Assembly (NCBI GenBank): GCA_016842085.1
Contig: JAEVEX010000010.1
Span: 1 to 64,000, forward strand
Source: Candidatus Thermoflexus tengchongensis
Lineage (GTDB): Bacteria; Chloroflexota; Anaerolineae; Thermoflexales; Thermoflexaceae
Reading direction: 5' to 3'
Length of the DNA: 64,000 bases
Shown here: positions 1-10,253 of the stretch, in pieces
How positions within the stretch are numbered: position 1 is the stretch's first letter
Layout of the letters: every line of letters starts with the position of its first letter
Program-made: the position numbers and the translations under genes
Notes under the pieces: generated by a model
Seen by the model: the letters and a program-made list of their open reading frames with translations, nothing else
Told to the model about the DNA's origin: nothing
The model's database searches: none

Positions 1-126
1 GGGGACAATGTGAATTTGCGGGTGCGGTTGATTGCGCCGGTGGCGATTGAGGAGGGGCTGCGCTTCGCCATCCGGGAAGGCGGGCTGACCGTCGGCGCCG
101 GCGTCGTCACCCGCATCCTGGATTAG
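1..126 (+). CDS. tuf: Elongation factor Tu, C-terminal end (truncated by window start)
   Basis: Frame-1 translation [41 protein letters not shown] matches the EF-Tu C-terminus. Confidence 0.95.
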   Translation, partial: GDNVNLRVRLIAPVAIEEGLRFAIREGGLTVGAGVVTRILD

Positions 127-218
127 ATTAGGAGTTACGCAGTTGGGTGAAGGAGGTAGCGAGGATGAGCCAGATAACTCCGGATGGCATCCCGAATGAT
201 GGCGGCCTTGGAGGCCTT

Positions 219-246
219 GGAGTGCGGTGCCTAGGCACCGCACTCC
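219..246. repeat. 28-bp perfect palindrome, family A (GGAGTGCGGTGCC-TA-GGCACCGCACTCC)
   Basis: Direct reading; 13-2-13 design. Confidence 0.95.
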
Positions 247-427
247 CCGCTCACCCCGGTGCGCACACTTAGGTGGGTTCATCTCCTTTCCCTCCCTGGG
301 AGCAAAACCTTCACATTGCTATGAACTCACGCTATATATCGTAGGAGGTATGGGGGTTACCTGCCAACCGCGTAACTCCTATAATGTCGGGCTTGGCGAT
401 GGGGAACAAAGCCATGGAGGCCTTCTC

Positions 428-1708
428 ATGACGACGCTGGCCATCCAGTTCAGGTTTCCACCCAATCCCGAGATCGATCGGCTTCTAAGCTCTTGCAAGG
501 CGATGGTTATGGAAGCCGTCTCCTGGGCGCTGGAGAACAACAAGACGGCCACCCATACCATCGTCAAGGAGCTTTACCCGTCCTTTCGGGAGAGGTTTCC
601 GGAACTCCATTCCAGGTGGGTTCAAAAATCCGCCCGGACGGCGGCGGCCATCGTCCACGCCTTCCGGCGGCGGAAGCGGCGGGGACGCGAGAAGAAGGGC
701 AGGCCGAAGATCGGGGAGGCCTGGGTTTATGTGGACAAAAGCACCTTCCGCTGGGAGTGGGATGGAACCCATCTGACGATTCGAATCACCATCAGGCCCG
801 GAGCACATCCGGTGGTTCTCCGTTTTCGACCTCACGGGAAGTATCGGCGCTTGATCGAAGCCTGGGCGCGTGGGGAATGTGACTTCGGAGAACCGACGCT
901 CAGCCGGACAAGGCTCATGATCCCCTTGAAGTTCCCCGATATCCCGGCCTATGAGCCTCGTGCCGTCTGCGGCATTGACAGCAACGAGCGGAGTCTGGAT
1001 GGCTTTGAAAGCAACGGGGCCGCCTGGACGATGGACACGTCGTGGGCGGCGATGAAATGCGCCGATCATGATCGCCGGATTCGCCGTGGAACCCGGGGAA
1101 AGCAAAACCCGAAAGCAAGGGAAAAGATTATCCGCAAGCATAGCCAGCGACGCCGGAACCGAACTCGGGAATTCTGGCATGGGGTGGCATGCACACTGGT
1201 CTGGATGGCCATGCGCACAGGCGGCGCGCTGGTTGTGGAATCCCTGCGGGGAATGAAGAGGCGGATCGCACGCTCTATGCCGAGGCGGCTTCGACAGCGA
1301 CTGCTGAACCACTGGAGCATCCGAACGTTCCATCGCATCCTCTGCCACAAAGCAAGGGTCTACGGAGTTCCCCTGCTGTGGATTGACCCACGGGGCACCA
1401 GCAGAGCCTGCCCGGTATGCGGGGGGAACCTAAGGGGGCAGGTGGAGTTGGTGTGCCCCGGATGCGGGTTGAAGGGAAATCGCCATGTCCTGGCGGCGTG
1501 GAACATTGCCAGGCGGGGACAGGCGAAACTCCCCATTGGGGGAACGGGAGATCCGGAAAAGGGCATGGCCCGTTTCCGGAAGCTCCAGTCCCCCAAATGG
1601 GGACAGGGAGTGCGGCGCCTGGGCGCCGCACTCCATTCGGCTCCCGGTCGCCCTCTTCCTGTTCAGGTCTGGTCGGGTCAGCTCGCCGGCTGGCCGCCGA
1701 CAGCCTGA
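428..1708 (+). CDS. TnpB-like RNA-guided nuclease family protein; third RuvC motif degenerate ([10 protein letters not shown])
   Basis: [27 protein letters not shown]...CPGCG zinc finger; start at MTTLAIQF more plausible than the 227 ORF start. Confidence 0.8.
   Translation: MTTLAIQFRFPPNPEIDRLLSSCKAMVMEAVSWALENNKTATHTIVKELYPSFRERFPELHSRWVQKSARTAAAIVHAFRRRKRRGREKKGRPKIGEAWVYVDKSTFRWEWDGTHLTIRITIRPGAHPVVLRFRPHGKYRRLIEAWARGECDFGEPTLSRTRLMIPLKFPDIPAYEPRAVCGIDSNERSLDGFESNGAAWTMDTSWAAMKCADHDRRIRRGTRGKQNPKAREKIIRKHSQRRRNRTREFWHGVACTLVWMAMRTGGALVVESLRGMKRRIARSMPRRLRQRLLNHWSIRTFHRILCHKARVYGVPLLWIDPRGTSRACPVCGGNLRGQVELVCPGCGLKGNRHVLAAWNIARRGQAKLPIGGTGDPEKGMARFRKLQSPKWGQGVRRLGAALHSAPGRPLPVQVWSGQLAGWPPTA
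1531..1602 (+). ncRNA. Candidate omegaRNA-like scaffold overlapping the tnpB 3' end
   Basis: Outer stem 1531-1543/1589-1602 (one bulge) enclosing hairpin 1552-1580 (TCCGGAAA..GGGC ATG GCCC..TTTCCGGA). Confidence 0.4.
1607..1634. repeat. 28-bp palindrome, family A (GGAGTGCGGCGCC-TG-GGCGCCGCACTCC)
   Basis: Direct reading; 13-2-13. Confidence 0.95.
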
Positions 1709-1800
1709 ACACAGGGGGAAGCGCAGGCAACTGCGTAAGTCCTATAGATAAGGGTTTCAGGTCTTCAGGCTCGAGATCCCAGATACCTGTGGTGAGGCCT

Positions 1801-2109
1801 ATGGCCAAGCAGCGATTGCGAATCCGTCTGAAGGCATACGATCACCGGATCCTGGACGAATCCGCTCGCCGGATTGTGGAGGTGGCGGAACGCACCGGCG
1901 CACGGGTCATCGGCCCGATCCCGCTTCCGACGAAGCGGGAACGGTTCACCGTGATCCGCTCGCCGTTTATCGATAAGGACTCCCAGGAACATTTCGAGAT
2001 CCGCACTCACAAACGGCTGATCGATGTTCTGGATCCGGATCCAAAAACCATCGATCAGCTGATGCGCCTGAACCTTCCGGCGGGTGTGGATATCGAAATC
2101 AAGATCTGA
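1801..2109 (+). CDS. rpsJ: 30S ribosomal protein S10
   Basis: [29 protein letters not shown]...; S10 family. Confidence 0.97.
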   Translation: MAKQRLRIRLKAYDHRILDESARRIVEVAERTGARVIGPIPLPTKRERFTVIRSPFIDKDSQEHFEIRTHKRLIDVLDPDPKTIDQLMRLNLPAGVDIEIKI

Positions 2110-2383
2110 GCTGCCCGGAGGCTTCCTGACGGTCGGAAAGTCGCCAGAGGTGGCTTCCTGAGACGGGAAGGTTCGGGGGTTGCGCAGGTTGCTCTCCTCT
2201 GAGGGCTTGTGGGGCCGGTCCGGCCCCAAAGAAGATCTTTTTCCCCTTTCTGTGGCCCAAAGGGCCATGGAAAGGGGCCATCCGGCCTTCTCGATCGAAG
2301 CCCAAACGGCGCAGGTCCTGATGATGTGGATTTCGGGGATGATGGGCCGGAACAGGTGACCAGTCCCCACGGGAGGTGAACGG

Positions 2384-3025
2384 ATGAAAGGCTTGCTGGC
2401 ACGCAAAATCGGGATGACCCAGATGTTTAATGAGCAGGGCGAAGTGGTCCCGGTGACGGTTCTCCGGGCCGGGCCCTGCTATGTGACACAGCTTCGGACG
2501 CCCGAACGAGACGGTTATGCCGCCATCCAGCTGGGCTTTGAGGAAACCAGGCCCCGGCGGCTGACCCAGGGCGAACTGGGGCATCTGCTCAAGCGGAACC
2601 TCCCCCCGCTGCGGGTGCTGCGGGAGATCCGCCTCCCTGGCCCGGAGGCTCTGGCCTCTTACCAGGAAGGCCAGGTGCTGACGGTCTCGATCTTCTCGCC
2701 CGGGGAACGGGTGGATGTGACAGGCTGGTCAAAAGGGCGTGGCTTTGCCGGAGGGATCAAGCGCCACGGTTTCGCCCGGCAGGCGAAAACCCACGGCCAG
2801 TCGGACCGCCATCGCGCTCCCGGATCGATCGGGACCAACACCGATCCCGGTCGGGTGGTGAAAGGGAAGCGCATGGCCGGCCATTACGGGAATGAGCGCG
2901 TGACGGTCCGGAACCTCCAGGTCGTGTGGGTGGATCCGGAGCGCCATTTGATTGCCCTGAAAGGCGCTGTCCCAGGTCCCCGGGGTGGACTGGTGATTAT
3001 TCGACAGGCCAAACGGCCTTATTGA
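2384..3025 (+). CDS. rplC: 50S ribosomal protein L3
   Basis: MKGLLARKIGMTQMFNEQGEVVPVTVL; operon position. Confidence 0.97.
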   Translation: MKGLLARKIGMTQMFNEQGEVVPVTVLRAGPCYVTQLRTPERDGYAAIQLGFEETRPRRLTQGELGHLLKRNLPPLRVLREIRLPGPEALASYQEGQVLTVSIFSPGERVDVTGWSKGRGFAGGIKRHGFARQAKTHGQSDRHRAPGSIGTNTDPGRVVKGKRMAGHYGNERVTVRNLQVVWVDPERHLIALKGAVPGPRGGLVIIRQAKRPY

Positions 3026-3123
3026 GTGGGGCTTTTGGGAGTGCGGGTCGCCTCCAGCGGCTCGCGCCCTGCGAAAAATATCTCACGCGGAGCGTTCGGG
3101 GACAAGTTCAAGGAGGCATTGCA

Positions 3124-3801
3124 ATGCGTGTGCCGGTCTGGAACATAGAAGGACGGCAGGTGGGGGAGATCGAGCTGCGACCGGAAGTGTTCGAAGCTCC
3201 AATCCATATTCCGTTGATGCATCAGGCGCTGGTTCGGCAGCTGGCCAACGCCCGCCTGGGGACTCACAAAACGAAGACGCGAGGGGAAGTGCATTATAGC
3301 AGCCGAAAGATGTGGCCCCAGAAACACACCGGGCGAGCTCGCCAGGGCAGCCGGGATGCGCCCCACTGGTATCACGGAGGGGTGGTGTTCGGACCGCGGC
3401 CGCGCAGTTATGAGCAGAAGATGCCCAAGAAGATGCGCCGTGCGGCTTTGCGTTCCGCGCTCTCCGTGAAGGCAAAGGAGGGCCAGATCCTGGTGCTGGA
3501 TCGCCTGGAGCTGCCGGAGCCGCGGACCCGGCTGATGAAGGAGATCCTGGAGCGGCTGCCGGTCGGCAAAAGCGCCCTGATCCTGCTCGCTGGACCGAAC
3601 GAGAACGTGAAGCGGGCGGTGCGTAATCTGCCCAATGTGGCTTATCTCCATGCCATGTGCCTGAATATTCGGGATCTTTTCAAGTATGAAACTCTGATTA
3701 TTCCACAGGATGCGCTGGCCATGATTGAGGACTGGCTGACGCGTCCTGTGATCCGGAAGAAGTTCGCACTGTCTCAGGCGGAAGCTGCATCGATGGCTTG
3801 A
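3124..3801 (+). CDS. rplD: 50S ribosomal protein L4
   Basis: ARQGSRDAPHWYHGGVVFGPRPRSYEQKMPKKMRRAALRSALS; operon position. Confidence 0.96.
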   Translation: MRVPVWNIEGRQVGEIELRPEVFEAPIHIPLMHQALVRQLANARLGTHKTKTRGEVHYSSRKMWPQKHTGRARQGSRDAPHWYHGGVVFGPRPRSYEQKMPKKMRRAALRSALSVKAKEGQILVLDRLELPEPRTRLMKEILERLPVGKSALILLAGPNENVKRAVRNLPNVAYLHAMCLNIRDLFKYETLIIPQDALAMIEDWLTRPVIRKKFALSQAEAASMA

Positions 3802-3829
3802 GCGAGAGCCCTGAGCGGGGGATGGGAAA

Positions 3830-4138
3830 ATGGACCTGTATGAAGTGATCAAACGGCCGGTGATCACCGAGAAGACCACCCGGCTCAAGGAGATGAATCA
3901 ATACGTGTTTGAGGTGGATCCACGGGCGAACCGTCACCAGATTCGGGAGGCGGTGGAGAAGATCTTTAACGTCCGCGTTCTGGATGTGCGGATTATCAAT
4001 GTCCCGGCCAAGCGACGGCGGGACTGGCGGGCGCGGATTCTCAGCAGCAAGCCCAAGCAGGTGGTCCGCCGCCCGGGCTGGAAGAAGGCGATCGTGAAAA
4101 TCGCCCCGGGCCAGCGGATCGATCTCTTTGAGGTCTAA
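3830..4138 (+). CDS. rplW: 50S ribosomal protein L23
   Basis: MDLYEVIKRPVITEKTTRLKEMNQYVFEVDPRANRHQI. Confidence 0.96.
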   Translation: MDLYEVIKRPVITEKTTRLKEMNQYVFEVDPRANRHQIREAVEKIFNVRVLDVRIINVPAKRRRDWRARILSSKPKQVVRRPGWKKAIVKIAPGQRIDLFEV

Positions 4139-4298
4139 GTGCCCATCGTGTTATAGGGTCTCGGGTGGGGCCTGTCGAGCCGATGGGCCAGGAGCTGGCC
4201 CCTCAGGAAGCCTCTGAGGAATCAAATGCAGGCCAGGGCACCGGCTCCCGTCGGTCGGTTCGGCGAGAAAGGATCCCAACGGCGGTGGAGGAGGACCA

Positions 4299-5135
4299 AT
4301 GGGAATCAAGGTCTACAAGCCGACAACGCCCGGTCGCCGCAATGCGACCGGTTACACCTTCGAGGAAATCACCAGGGATGAGCCGGAGAAATCCCTGGTT
4401 GTTCCCTTGAAAAAGCACGCCGGGCGGAACTTCCAGGGCCGGATCACCGTCCGCCATCGAGGCGGTGGTCACAAGCGGCTTTATCGCATCATCGACTTTA
4501 AACGGCGGGATAAAGAAGGCATTCCGGCAAAGGTGATCAGTATCGAATATGATCCCAACCGCACGGCCCGGATCGCGCTGTTGCAGTATGCGGATGGTGA
4601 GAAGCGGTATATTCTGGCCCCCCTGGGCCTGCAGGTTGGGGATATCGTGATGAGCGGACCTCAGGCGGAAATCAAGGTGGGCAACGCCATGCCCCTGGCC
4701 AACATCCCGGTAGGGACCCTGGTGCATAACGTGGAGCTGTATCCCGGGCATGGCGGTCAGATTGCCCGAGCGGCAGGCGCGGTCGCGCAGTTGCTGGGGA
4801 AAGAGGAAGGATATGCCATCCTGCGCCTGCCCTCCGGGGAAATCCGGAGGGTCCGCCTGGAGTGCTATGCGACCATCGGCCAGGTGGGGAACCTGGAGCA
4901 CGCAAACATTCGGCTGGGCAAAGCCGGCCGCAAGCGGTGGCTGGGCATTCGCCCCACGGTGCGCGGTTCGGCGATGTCGCCGCGGGATCACCCGCATGGA
5001 GGTGGTGAGGGCCGGGCGCCCATTGGCCTGCCCTATCCGAAGACACCGTGGGGTAAGCACGCGCTGGGCAAGAAGACACGGCGTAACAAGGCCACCGATA
5101 AATACATCATCCAGCGTCGTCAGAAGAAGAAGTAA
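4299..5135 (+). CDS. rplB: 50S ribosomal protein L2
   Basis: [28 protein letters not shown]...[14 protein letters not shown]. Confidence 0.97.
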   Translation: MGIKVYKPTTPGRRNATGYTFEEITRDEPEKSLVVPLKKHAGRNFQGRITVRHRGGGHKRLYRIIDFKRRDKEGIPAKVISIEYDPNRTARIALLQYADGEKRYILAPLGLQVGDIVMSGPQAEIKVGNAMPLANIPVGTLVHNVELYPGHGGQIARAAGAVAQLLGKEEGYAILRLPSGEIRRVRLECYATIGQVGNLEHANIRLGKAGRKRWLGIRPTVRGSAMSPRDHPHGGGEGRAPIGLPYPKTPWGKHALGKKTRRNKATDKYIIQRRQKKK

Positions 5136-5216
5136 CATCGAGCCGGCCGATTTCTTCCTGACCGATCGCTTTTCGGGTCGCTGATGCGGAGGGAGCTCTG
5201 AAGGGGGTGATCGAGC

Positions 5217-5498
5217 ATGGGACGCTCGCTGAAGAAAGGTCCATATTGTGATCCCAAGCTGCTGAAAAAGATTGAGGAGCTGAATCGTCGGGGTGAGAAG
5301 CGGGTCATCCGCACCTGGTCCCGCGCCTCGGTGATCTTCCCTCAGATGGTGGGGCACACCATCGCCGTCCATGATGGGCGGCGCCATGTGCCCATTTACA
5401 TTACGGAGCAGATGGTCGGGCACCGTCTGGGGGAGTTCGCTCCAACACGGACCTATCGTGGTCACACGGTCAAGGAAAAGAAAACCGGGGTCCGGTAG
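5217..5498 (+). CDS. rpsS: 30S ribosomal protein S19
   Basis: [38 protein letters not shown]. Confidence 0.97.
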   Translation: MGRSLKKGPYCDPKLLKKIEELNRRGEKRVIRTWSRASVIFPQMVGHTIAVHDGRRHVPIYITEQMVGHRLGEFAPTRTYRGHTVKEKKTGVR

Positions 5499-5643
5499 CG
5501 CCCTTCGATGCCGGTGACAGAAGCCGGTGGCTCAGATGCGTTGCGCGGCTGGCCTCCCGGAGGGCTTTAAGGCCAATTCGCCTTTCCAACGCGGGTCTGG
5601 CTGTGCAGATCCTGTTATCGAAAATTTCTGAGACGAATGGGGG

Positions 5644-5994
5644 ATGACGATGGCGAATCGGGTTCGGGCGGTCGCCCGTTATATCCGGATCTCGCCTTAT
5701 AAGGCGCGTCTGGTCTGTAATCTGGTTAAGGGAATGCGAGCTGAAGACGCATTAAGCGTGTTGCGTTTTACCCCCAAGAAGGCGGCACGCTATATCGAGA
5801 AGCTGATCCGCTCGGCGATGGCCAACGCGGAGAACAACTACGGCCTCTCGCCCGCGGATCTCTATGTGGTGGATATCCGGGCCGACGATGGGCCCCGATA
5901 CAAGCGGGTCCGTTTCGCCGCCCGAGGTCGGGTTCGCCCCATCCTGAAGCGGACCACCCACCTCACGGTGGTCCTGGAGGAGCGGGTGAGCTGA
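5644..5994 (+). CDS. rplV: 50S ribosomal protein L22 (start may be 5650)
   Basis: YIRISPYKARLVCNLVKGMRAEDALSVLRFTPKKAA. Confidence 0.96.
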   Translation: MTMANRVRAVARYIRISPYKARLVCNLVKGMRAEDALSVLRFTPKKAARYIEKLIRSAMANAENNYGLSPADLYVVDIRADDGPRYKRVRFAARGRVRPILKRTTHLTVVLEERVS

Positions 5995-6046
5995 TCAGGC
6001 TGTTCCACTTTAAGAAGCTGGACTCACTGCGTGCGAGGAGGCGATC

Positions 6047-6739
6047 TTGGGTCGGAAAGTGCATCCGATCGGTTTTCGTCTGGGTATCACGAAAAACTGG
6101 CTGGCCCGCTGGTATGCGGAGGGCCGGGAGTATGTGGAGCTGCTCCATGAGGACCTCAAGCTCCGACAGTTCGTGAAGGAGCAGCTCAAAGAGGCGGGGA
6201 TCGCTCGAATTGAGATCGAGCGGTTTCCCAAGCAGATCAACCTGTATATTCACGCGGCCCGACCGGGTATCGTGATCGGCCGTCGAGGTCTGGGGATTAA
6301 GCAGCTGCGCCAGGCCATCGAGGAGATGACCGGGAAGAAGGCCCGCGTGGAGATCGTGGAGGTTCCCAAGCCCGAGCTGGAGGCGGCCATCGTGGCCGAG
6401 AGCATCGCCCAGCAGATCGAGAAGCGGGTCAGCCATGCCCGGGCAATGAAGCGGGCGATTCAGCAGGCCATGCGGGCCGGGGCGAAGGGGATCCGGATCA
6501 CGGTCTCGGGCCGTCTGGGGGGAGCCGAGATGGCCCGTACGGAGACGCTGATGGAGGGTCGAGTCCCACGCCATACATTGCGGGCGGATATCGATTATGC
6601 CCTGGCGGAAGCGATCACCAAATGGGGGAAGATCGGCGTCAAGGTCTGGATCTACCGTGGGGATACGGAGCCCGGTGCCTATGTGCAACAGACTGCGGAG
6701 ATGGTCGCGCGGGTGACATCGGCGCAACGGGGAGGTTGA
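6047..6739 (+). CDS. rpsC: 30S ribosomal protein S3 (TTG start)
   Basis: GRKVHPIGFRLGITKNWLARWYAEG... Confidence 0.97.
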   Translation: MGRKVHPIGFRLGITKNWLARWYAEGREYVELLHEDLKLRQFVKEQLKEAGIARIEIERFPKQINLYIHAARPGIVIGRRGLGIKQLRQAIEEMTGKKARVEIVEVPKPELEAAIVAESIAQQIEKRVSHARAMKRAIQQAMRAGAKGIRITVSGRLGGAEMARTETLMEGRVPRHTLRADIDYALAEAITKWGKIGVKVWIYRGDTEPGAYVQQTAEMVARVTSAQRGG

Positions 6740-6742
6740 GCG

Positions 6743-7165
6743 ATGTTGATGCCGAAGCGGGTCAAATACCGCAAGCAGATGCGAGGGCGCATGAAAGGCA
6801 AGGAGAGCCGGGGGGTCGAGCTGGCCTTCGGGGAATACGGCCTCCAGGCCCTGGAGCCATGCTGGCTGACCGCCCGTCAGATCGAGGCGGCCCGCCGCAC
6901 GATCGTCCGATTTCTCCGTCAGCGCGGCAAATACTGGATCCGGGTCTTCCCGGATAAACCGGTGACCCGGAAGCCGGCCGAGACCCGCATGGGGAAAGGC
7001 AAGGGAAACGTGGATCACTGGGTGGCCGTGGTGCGGCCTGGCCGTATCATCTTTGAGATCGGTGGGGTGAGCGCCGATATCGCCCATGAGGCATTGAGGC
7101 AGGCTTCCTATAAGTTGCCGATTCGCACCCAGATCATCAGTGCCGAGGAGCAGCAGATCGGGTAG
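6743..7165 (+). CDS. rplP: 50S ribosomal protein L16
   Basis: [52 protein letters not shown]. Confidence 0.97.
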   Translation: MLMPKRVKYRKQMRGRMKGKESRGVELAFGEYGLQALEPCWLTARQIEAARRTIVRFLRQRGKYWIRVFPDKPVTRKPAETRMGKGKGNVDHWVAVVRPGRIIFEIGGVSADIAHEALRQASYKLPIRTQIISAEEQQIG

Positions 7166-7274
7166 CCCCAATGCCGGCCTGTGCGGAAGAGGCCGGCGAG
7201 ATGGGGTCTTTCCCCGCATGCTGCGGATCGTGTAGTGTGCTCTCGGTCGCCAGACATCCAGCAGGGAGGGAACT

Positions 7275-7487
7275 GTGGCCCTTCGTCCTGAGGAAATACG
7301 CAACTGGTCCGATGATGAACTTCGAAATCGGCTGGAACAGATCCGCCGGGAGCTCTTTAACCTGCGGATCCAGTGGGCGATGAACCAGCTTAAGGATGTC
7401 AACCGGATCCGCGCCCTGCGGAAGGATATCGCCCGCATATTGACCATCATGCGGGAGCGGGAGCTGGCTCGGGGGGGTAGGCGATGA
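7275..7487 (+). CDS. rpmC: 50S ribosomal protein L29 (GTG start)
   Basis: EIRNWSDDELRNRLEQIRRELFNLRIQWAMNQLKDVNRIRALRKDIARILTIMRER. Confidence 0.95.
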   Translation: MALRPEEIRNWSDDELRNRLEQIRRELFNLRIQWAMNQLKDVNRIRALRKDIARILTIMRERELARGGRR

Positions 7488-7789
7488 AAGATCGGCGCAA
7501 ACGCTTTATCGGACGGGTGACCAGCGACAGGATGGATAAAACCGTGGTGGTGACGGTGGAGGAGCTGGTGCGCCATCCCCTTTATGGGAAGGTGATCCGC
7601 CGTCGCCGCAAGTTCATGGCTCATAATGAGGGGAACATGGCCCGCATGGGGGACCTGGTGCAGATCGTGGAGTCCCGCCCGTTGAGCCGTCGCAAGCGCT
7701 GGGTCGTGGAGGCGATCCTGGAACGGGCTCAGAAGCCGGTGGAGCCGGTGCCGGAGCAATTGCCCGGTGAGGAGATCCTGGCCGAGTAG
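7484..7789 (+). CDS. rpsQ: 30S ribosomal protein S17
   Basis: RKRFIGRVTSDRMDKTVVVTVEELVRHPLYGKVIRRRRKFMAHNE. Confidence 0.96.
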   Translation: MKDRRKRFIGRVTSDRMDKTVVVTVEELVRHPLYGKVIRRRRKFMAHNEGNMARMGDLVQIVESRPLSRRKRWVVEAILERAQKPVEPVPEQLPGEEILAE

Positions 7790-8022
7790 GGCAGGGGCTC
7801 TCCAGGGGGATTTGCGAGAGGGGGATGTTGCCTTCTTCTGTCCCTTCAAGGATGCGGACGAACTTGTGGCTGAAGAGGGGGCGCCATCCCGCTTTCTTGA
7901 TCGGAGCCTGACTGCGTAAGTTCGAATGGATCCTGGCGTCTATCTCCCGCAGCCTGCCGGGCTGCGGAGGAAGGTTCTATTCCAGGCAACCATATGCGGT
8001 TGGCATTGCAGGAGGCGTATCC

Positions 8023-8391
8023 ATGATTCAGCAGGAGACCCGTCTCAAGGTGGCAGACAATACGGGCGCTCGGGAGATCCTGGTCATCCGTGTGCTGGGC
8101 GGCTCCTACCGCCGCTACGGCTATGTCGGGGATGTGGTGGTAGCCACTGTCAAAGACGCGATCCCGACCGCCACGGTGAAGAAGGGTGAGGTTGTGCGCG
8201 CAGTGATTGTCCGGACGGCGAAGGAATACCGTCGTCCGGATGGGTCAACGATTCGTTTCGATGATAACGCCGCGGTGATCCTGGATGAATTCGGCAACCC
8301 GAAGGGGACGCGGATCTTCGGTCCGGTTGCCCGGGAGCTTCGGGATAAGGGCTTCACCAAGATCGTCTCCCTGGCGCCTGAGGTGCTGTGA
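8023..8391 (+). CDS. rplN: 50S ribosomal protein L14
   Basis: [46 protein letters not shown]. Confidence 0.97.
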   Translation: MIQQETRLKVADNTGAREILVIRVLGGSYRRYGYVGDVVVATVKDAIPTATVKKGEVVRAVIVRTAKEYRRPDGSTIRFDDNAAVILDEFGNPKGTRIFGPVARELRDKGFTKIVSLAPEVL

Positions 8392-8545
8392 GCTCGAAAG
8401 GGGAGTGTCCCTGGAGCTATCAGGATATCCGATCAAGTTCGGGCAGCCAGAGGAAATCGAGGGCGATGTTTGATGTTTGCGGAAAAGCAGGGCTTCTCGC
8501 TCTGTTGATCCGGCAGAGGGATCTTCTATCGGGGGAAGAAGGCTT

Positions 8546-8869
8546 ATGGCGGCTAAGGTCAAGCGGGGGGATCGGGTCCTGGTGATCGCCGGAGATGACC
8601 GGGGCGCTCAGGGGGAAGTCCTGCGGGTGCTCCGGAAGGAAAACCGGGTGGTGGTCTCCGGGGTCAATATCGTCAAGAAGCATCAGCGCCCCCGCCCCAC
8701 CGGGCGCGGGCAGGTAGGTGGCATTATCGAATTCGAGGCACCGATCCATATCTCCAACGTGATGCTGATCTGCCCGAAATGCAATCAGCCCACGCGTGTG
8801 GGATTTGTGATAGAACCTGACGGACGAAAGCTTCGTCAGTGCAAGAGGTGTCAGGCGACCTTTGTTTAA
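8546..8869 (+). CDS. rplX: 50S ribosomal protein L24
   Basis: MAAKVKRGDRVLVIAGDDRGAQGEVLRVLRKENRVVVSGVNIVKKHQRP. Confidence 0.96.
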   Translation: MAAKVKRGDRVLVIAGDDRGAQGEVLRVLRKENRVVVSGVNIVKKHQRPRPTGRGQVGGIIEFEAPIHISNVMLICPKCNQPTRVGFVIEPDGRKLRQCKRCQATFV

Positions 8870-8968
8870 TTGGGATCTGCAGGCCGGCAAATCCCCGGCT
8901 TCGGAGGGATTACCCTCGCACCCATCTTTCTCTTTTTGCATCCAGCGAGATCGGGGGAGGCGATCAGG

Positions 8969-9535
8969 ATGGCGGAGACAACCACCAGGGTGGTTCCGCG
9001 TTTGAAACAGCGTTACCTGGAAGAGGTCCGGCCAGCCCTTATGCGGGAGTTCGGCTATCGCAACATCATGGAGGTCCCCCGGGTCTGGAAGGTGGTGGTG
9101 AATGTGGGGGTTGGGGAAGCGGTGACCAACCCCAAGGCCCTGGATTATGCGGTCCAGAATATCGCTACCATCACGGGCCAGAAGCCGCTGGTCACCAAGG
9201 CCCGCAAATCCATCGCGGCCTTCAAATTGCGGGCCGGGCGCCCCATCGGGGTCAAGGTGACCCTGCGTGGGGATCGGATGTGGGCCTTCCTGGATCGGTT
9301 GTTCAACGTGGCCCTTCCACGTATCCGGGATTTCCGGGGAGTCTCGCCGGACTCCTTTGATGGCCGGGGGAATTACACCCTGGGGCTGCGGGAGCAACTG
9401 GTCTGGCCGGAGATCGATTACAGTCAGGTGGATAAGGTCCGGGGGATGGAGATCACGATTGTGACCACGGCGAAAACCGATGCGGAAGCGCGGCGGCTGC
9501 TGGAGCTGCTCGGCATGCCGTTCCGCAAAGGTTAA
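8969..9535 (+). CDS. rplE: 50S ribosomal protein L5
   Basis: [45 protein letters not shown]. Confidence 0.96.
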   Translation: MAETTTRVVPRLKQRYLEEVRPALMREFGYRNIMEVPRVWKVVVNVGVGEAVTNPKALDYAVQNIATITGQKPLVTKARKSIAAFKLRAGRPIGVKVTLRGDRMWAFLDRLFNVALPRIRDFRGVSPDSFDGRGNYTLGLREQLVWPEIDYSQVDKVRGMEITIVTTAKTDAEARRLLELLGMPFRKG

Positions 9536-9572
9536 AGCGACCACGGATGTCGGACCCAGGGAGGAGGATGAC

Positions 9573-9755
9573 GTGGCCCGAAAGTGCATGATGTATCGGG
9601 AGATGCGGCGGAAATATAAGGTGCGGGTGCGGAACCGGTGTCGCCGGTGCGGCCGGCCCCGCGCATATATCCGGCGGTTTGCGCTGTGCCGGATTTGCTT
9701 CCGGGAGCTGGCCCTCCAGGGGCTGATCCCCGGCGTTCGCAAGGCCAGCTGGTAA
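9573..9755 (+). CDS. rpsN: 30S ribosomal protein S14, zinc-binding type (GTG start)
   Basis: [38 protein letters not shown] with two CxxC pairs. Confidence 0.95.
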   Translation: MARKCMMYREMRRKYKVRVRNRCRRCGRPRAYIRRFALCRICFRELALQGLIPGVRKASW

Positions 9756-9830
9756 ACTTCCGACCATGCCGCTTTGCATGGGAAAGGTGCTGGATGCCCG
9801 GTGAGGAATATCTGGACAGGAGTGAAAACG

Positions 9831-10241
9831 ATGAGCGCTGTGACTGATCCGATTGCCGACATGCTCACCCGGATCCGAAACGCTTCCATGGTAGGGCACA
9901 GCCGGGTGGCCATCCCCAGTTCGAAGATCAAGGTGGCCATTGCCCGGGTGCTCAAGGAGGAAGGTTACATTGAAGATTTTGAGGTGACGAATGATCGGCC
10001 ACAGCCGAAACTGATCATTAAATTGAAATACATCGGCGAGCGCCGTTTCCGAAAGCCGGCCATCTCGGGTCTGAAGCGGGTGAGCAAACCGGGCCGTCGG
10101 GTGTATGTCGGCAAGGAGGATATCCCTCTGGTGATGAGTGGGATGGGGATTGCGATCCTCTCCACCCCCAAGGGCATTCTGACCGATAAGCAGGCTCGCC
10201 GTCTGGGCGTCGGCGGCGAGGTGATCTGTTATGTCTGGTGA
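9831..10241 (+). CDS. rpsH: 30S ribosomal protein S8
   Basis: [47 protein letters not shown]. Confidence 0.96.
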   Translation: MSAVTDPIADMLTRIRNASMVGHSRVAIPSSKIKVAIARVLKEEGYIEDFEVTNDRPQPKLIIKLKYIGERRFRKPAISGLKRVSKPGRRVYVGKEDIPLVMSGMGIAILSTPKGILTDKQARRLGVGGEVICYVW

Positions 10242-10253
10242 GGGGAGGGAACC

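Larger units (their letters stand above)
129..1744 (+). mobile_element. Putative tnpB-bearing insertion bounded by imperfect 17-bp inverted repeats (129-145 TAGGAGTTACGCAGTTG; 1728-1744 CAACTGCGTAAGTCCTA)
   Basis: End motifs are reverse complements with one mismatch; they enclose the orphan TnpB-like ORF between tuf and rpsJ. Confidence 0.5.

Noticed and set aside
5963-7849. 628-aa minus-strand ORF over rpsC-rpsQ
   Set aside because: Antisense to four conserved ribosomal protein genes.
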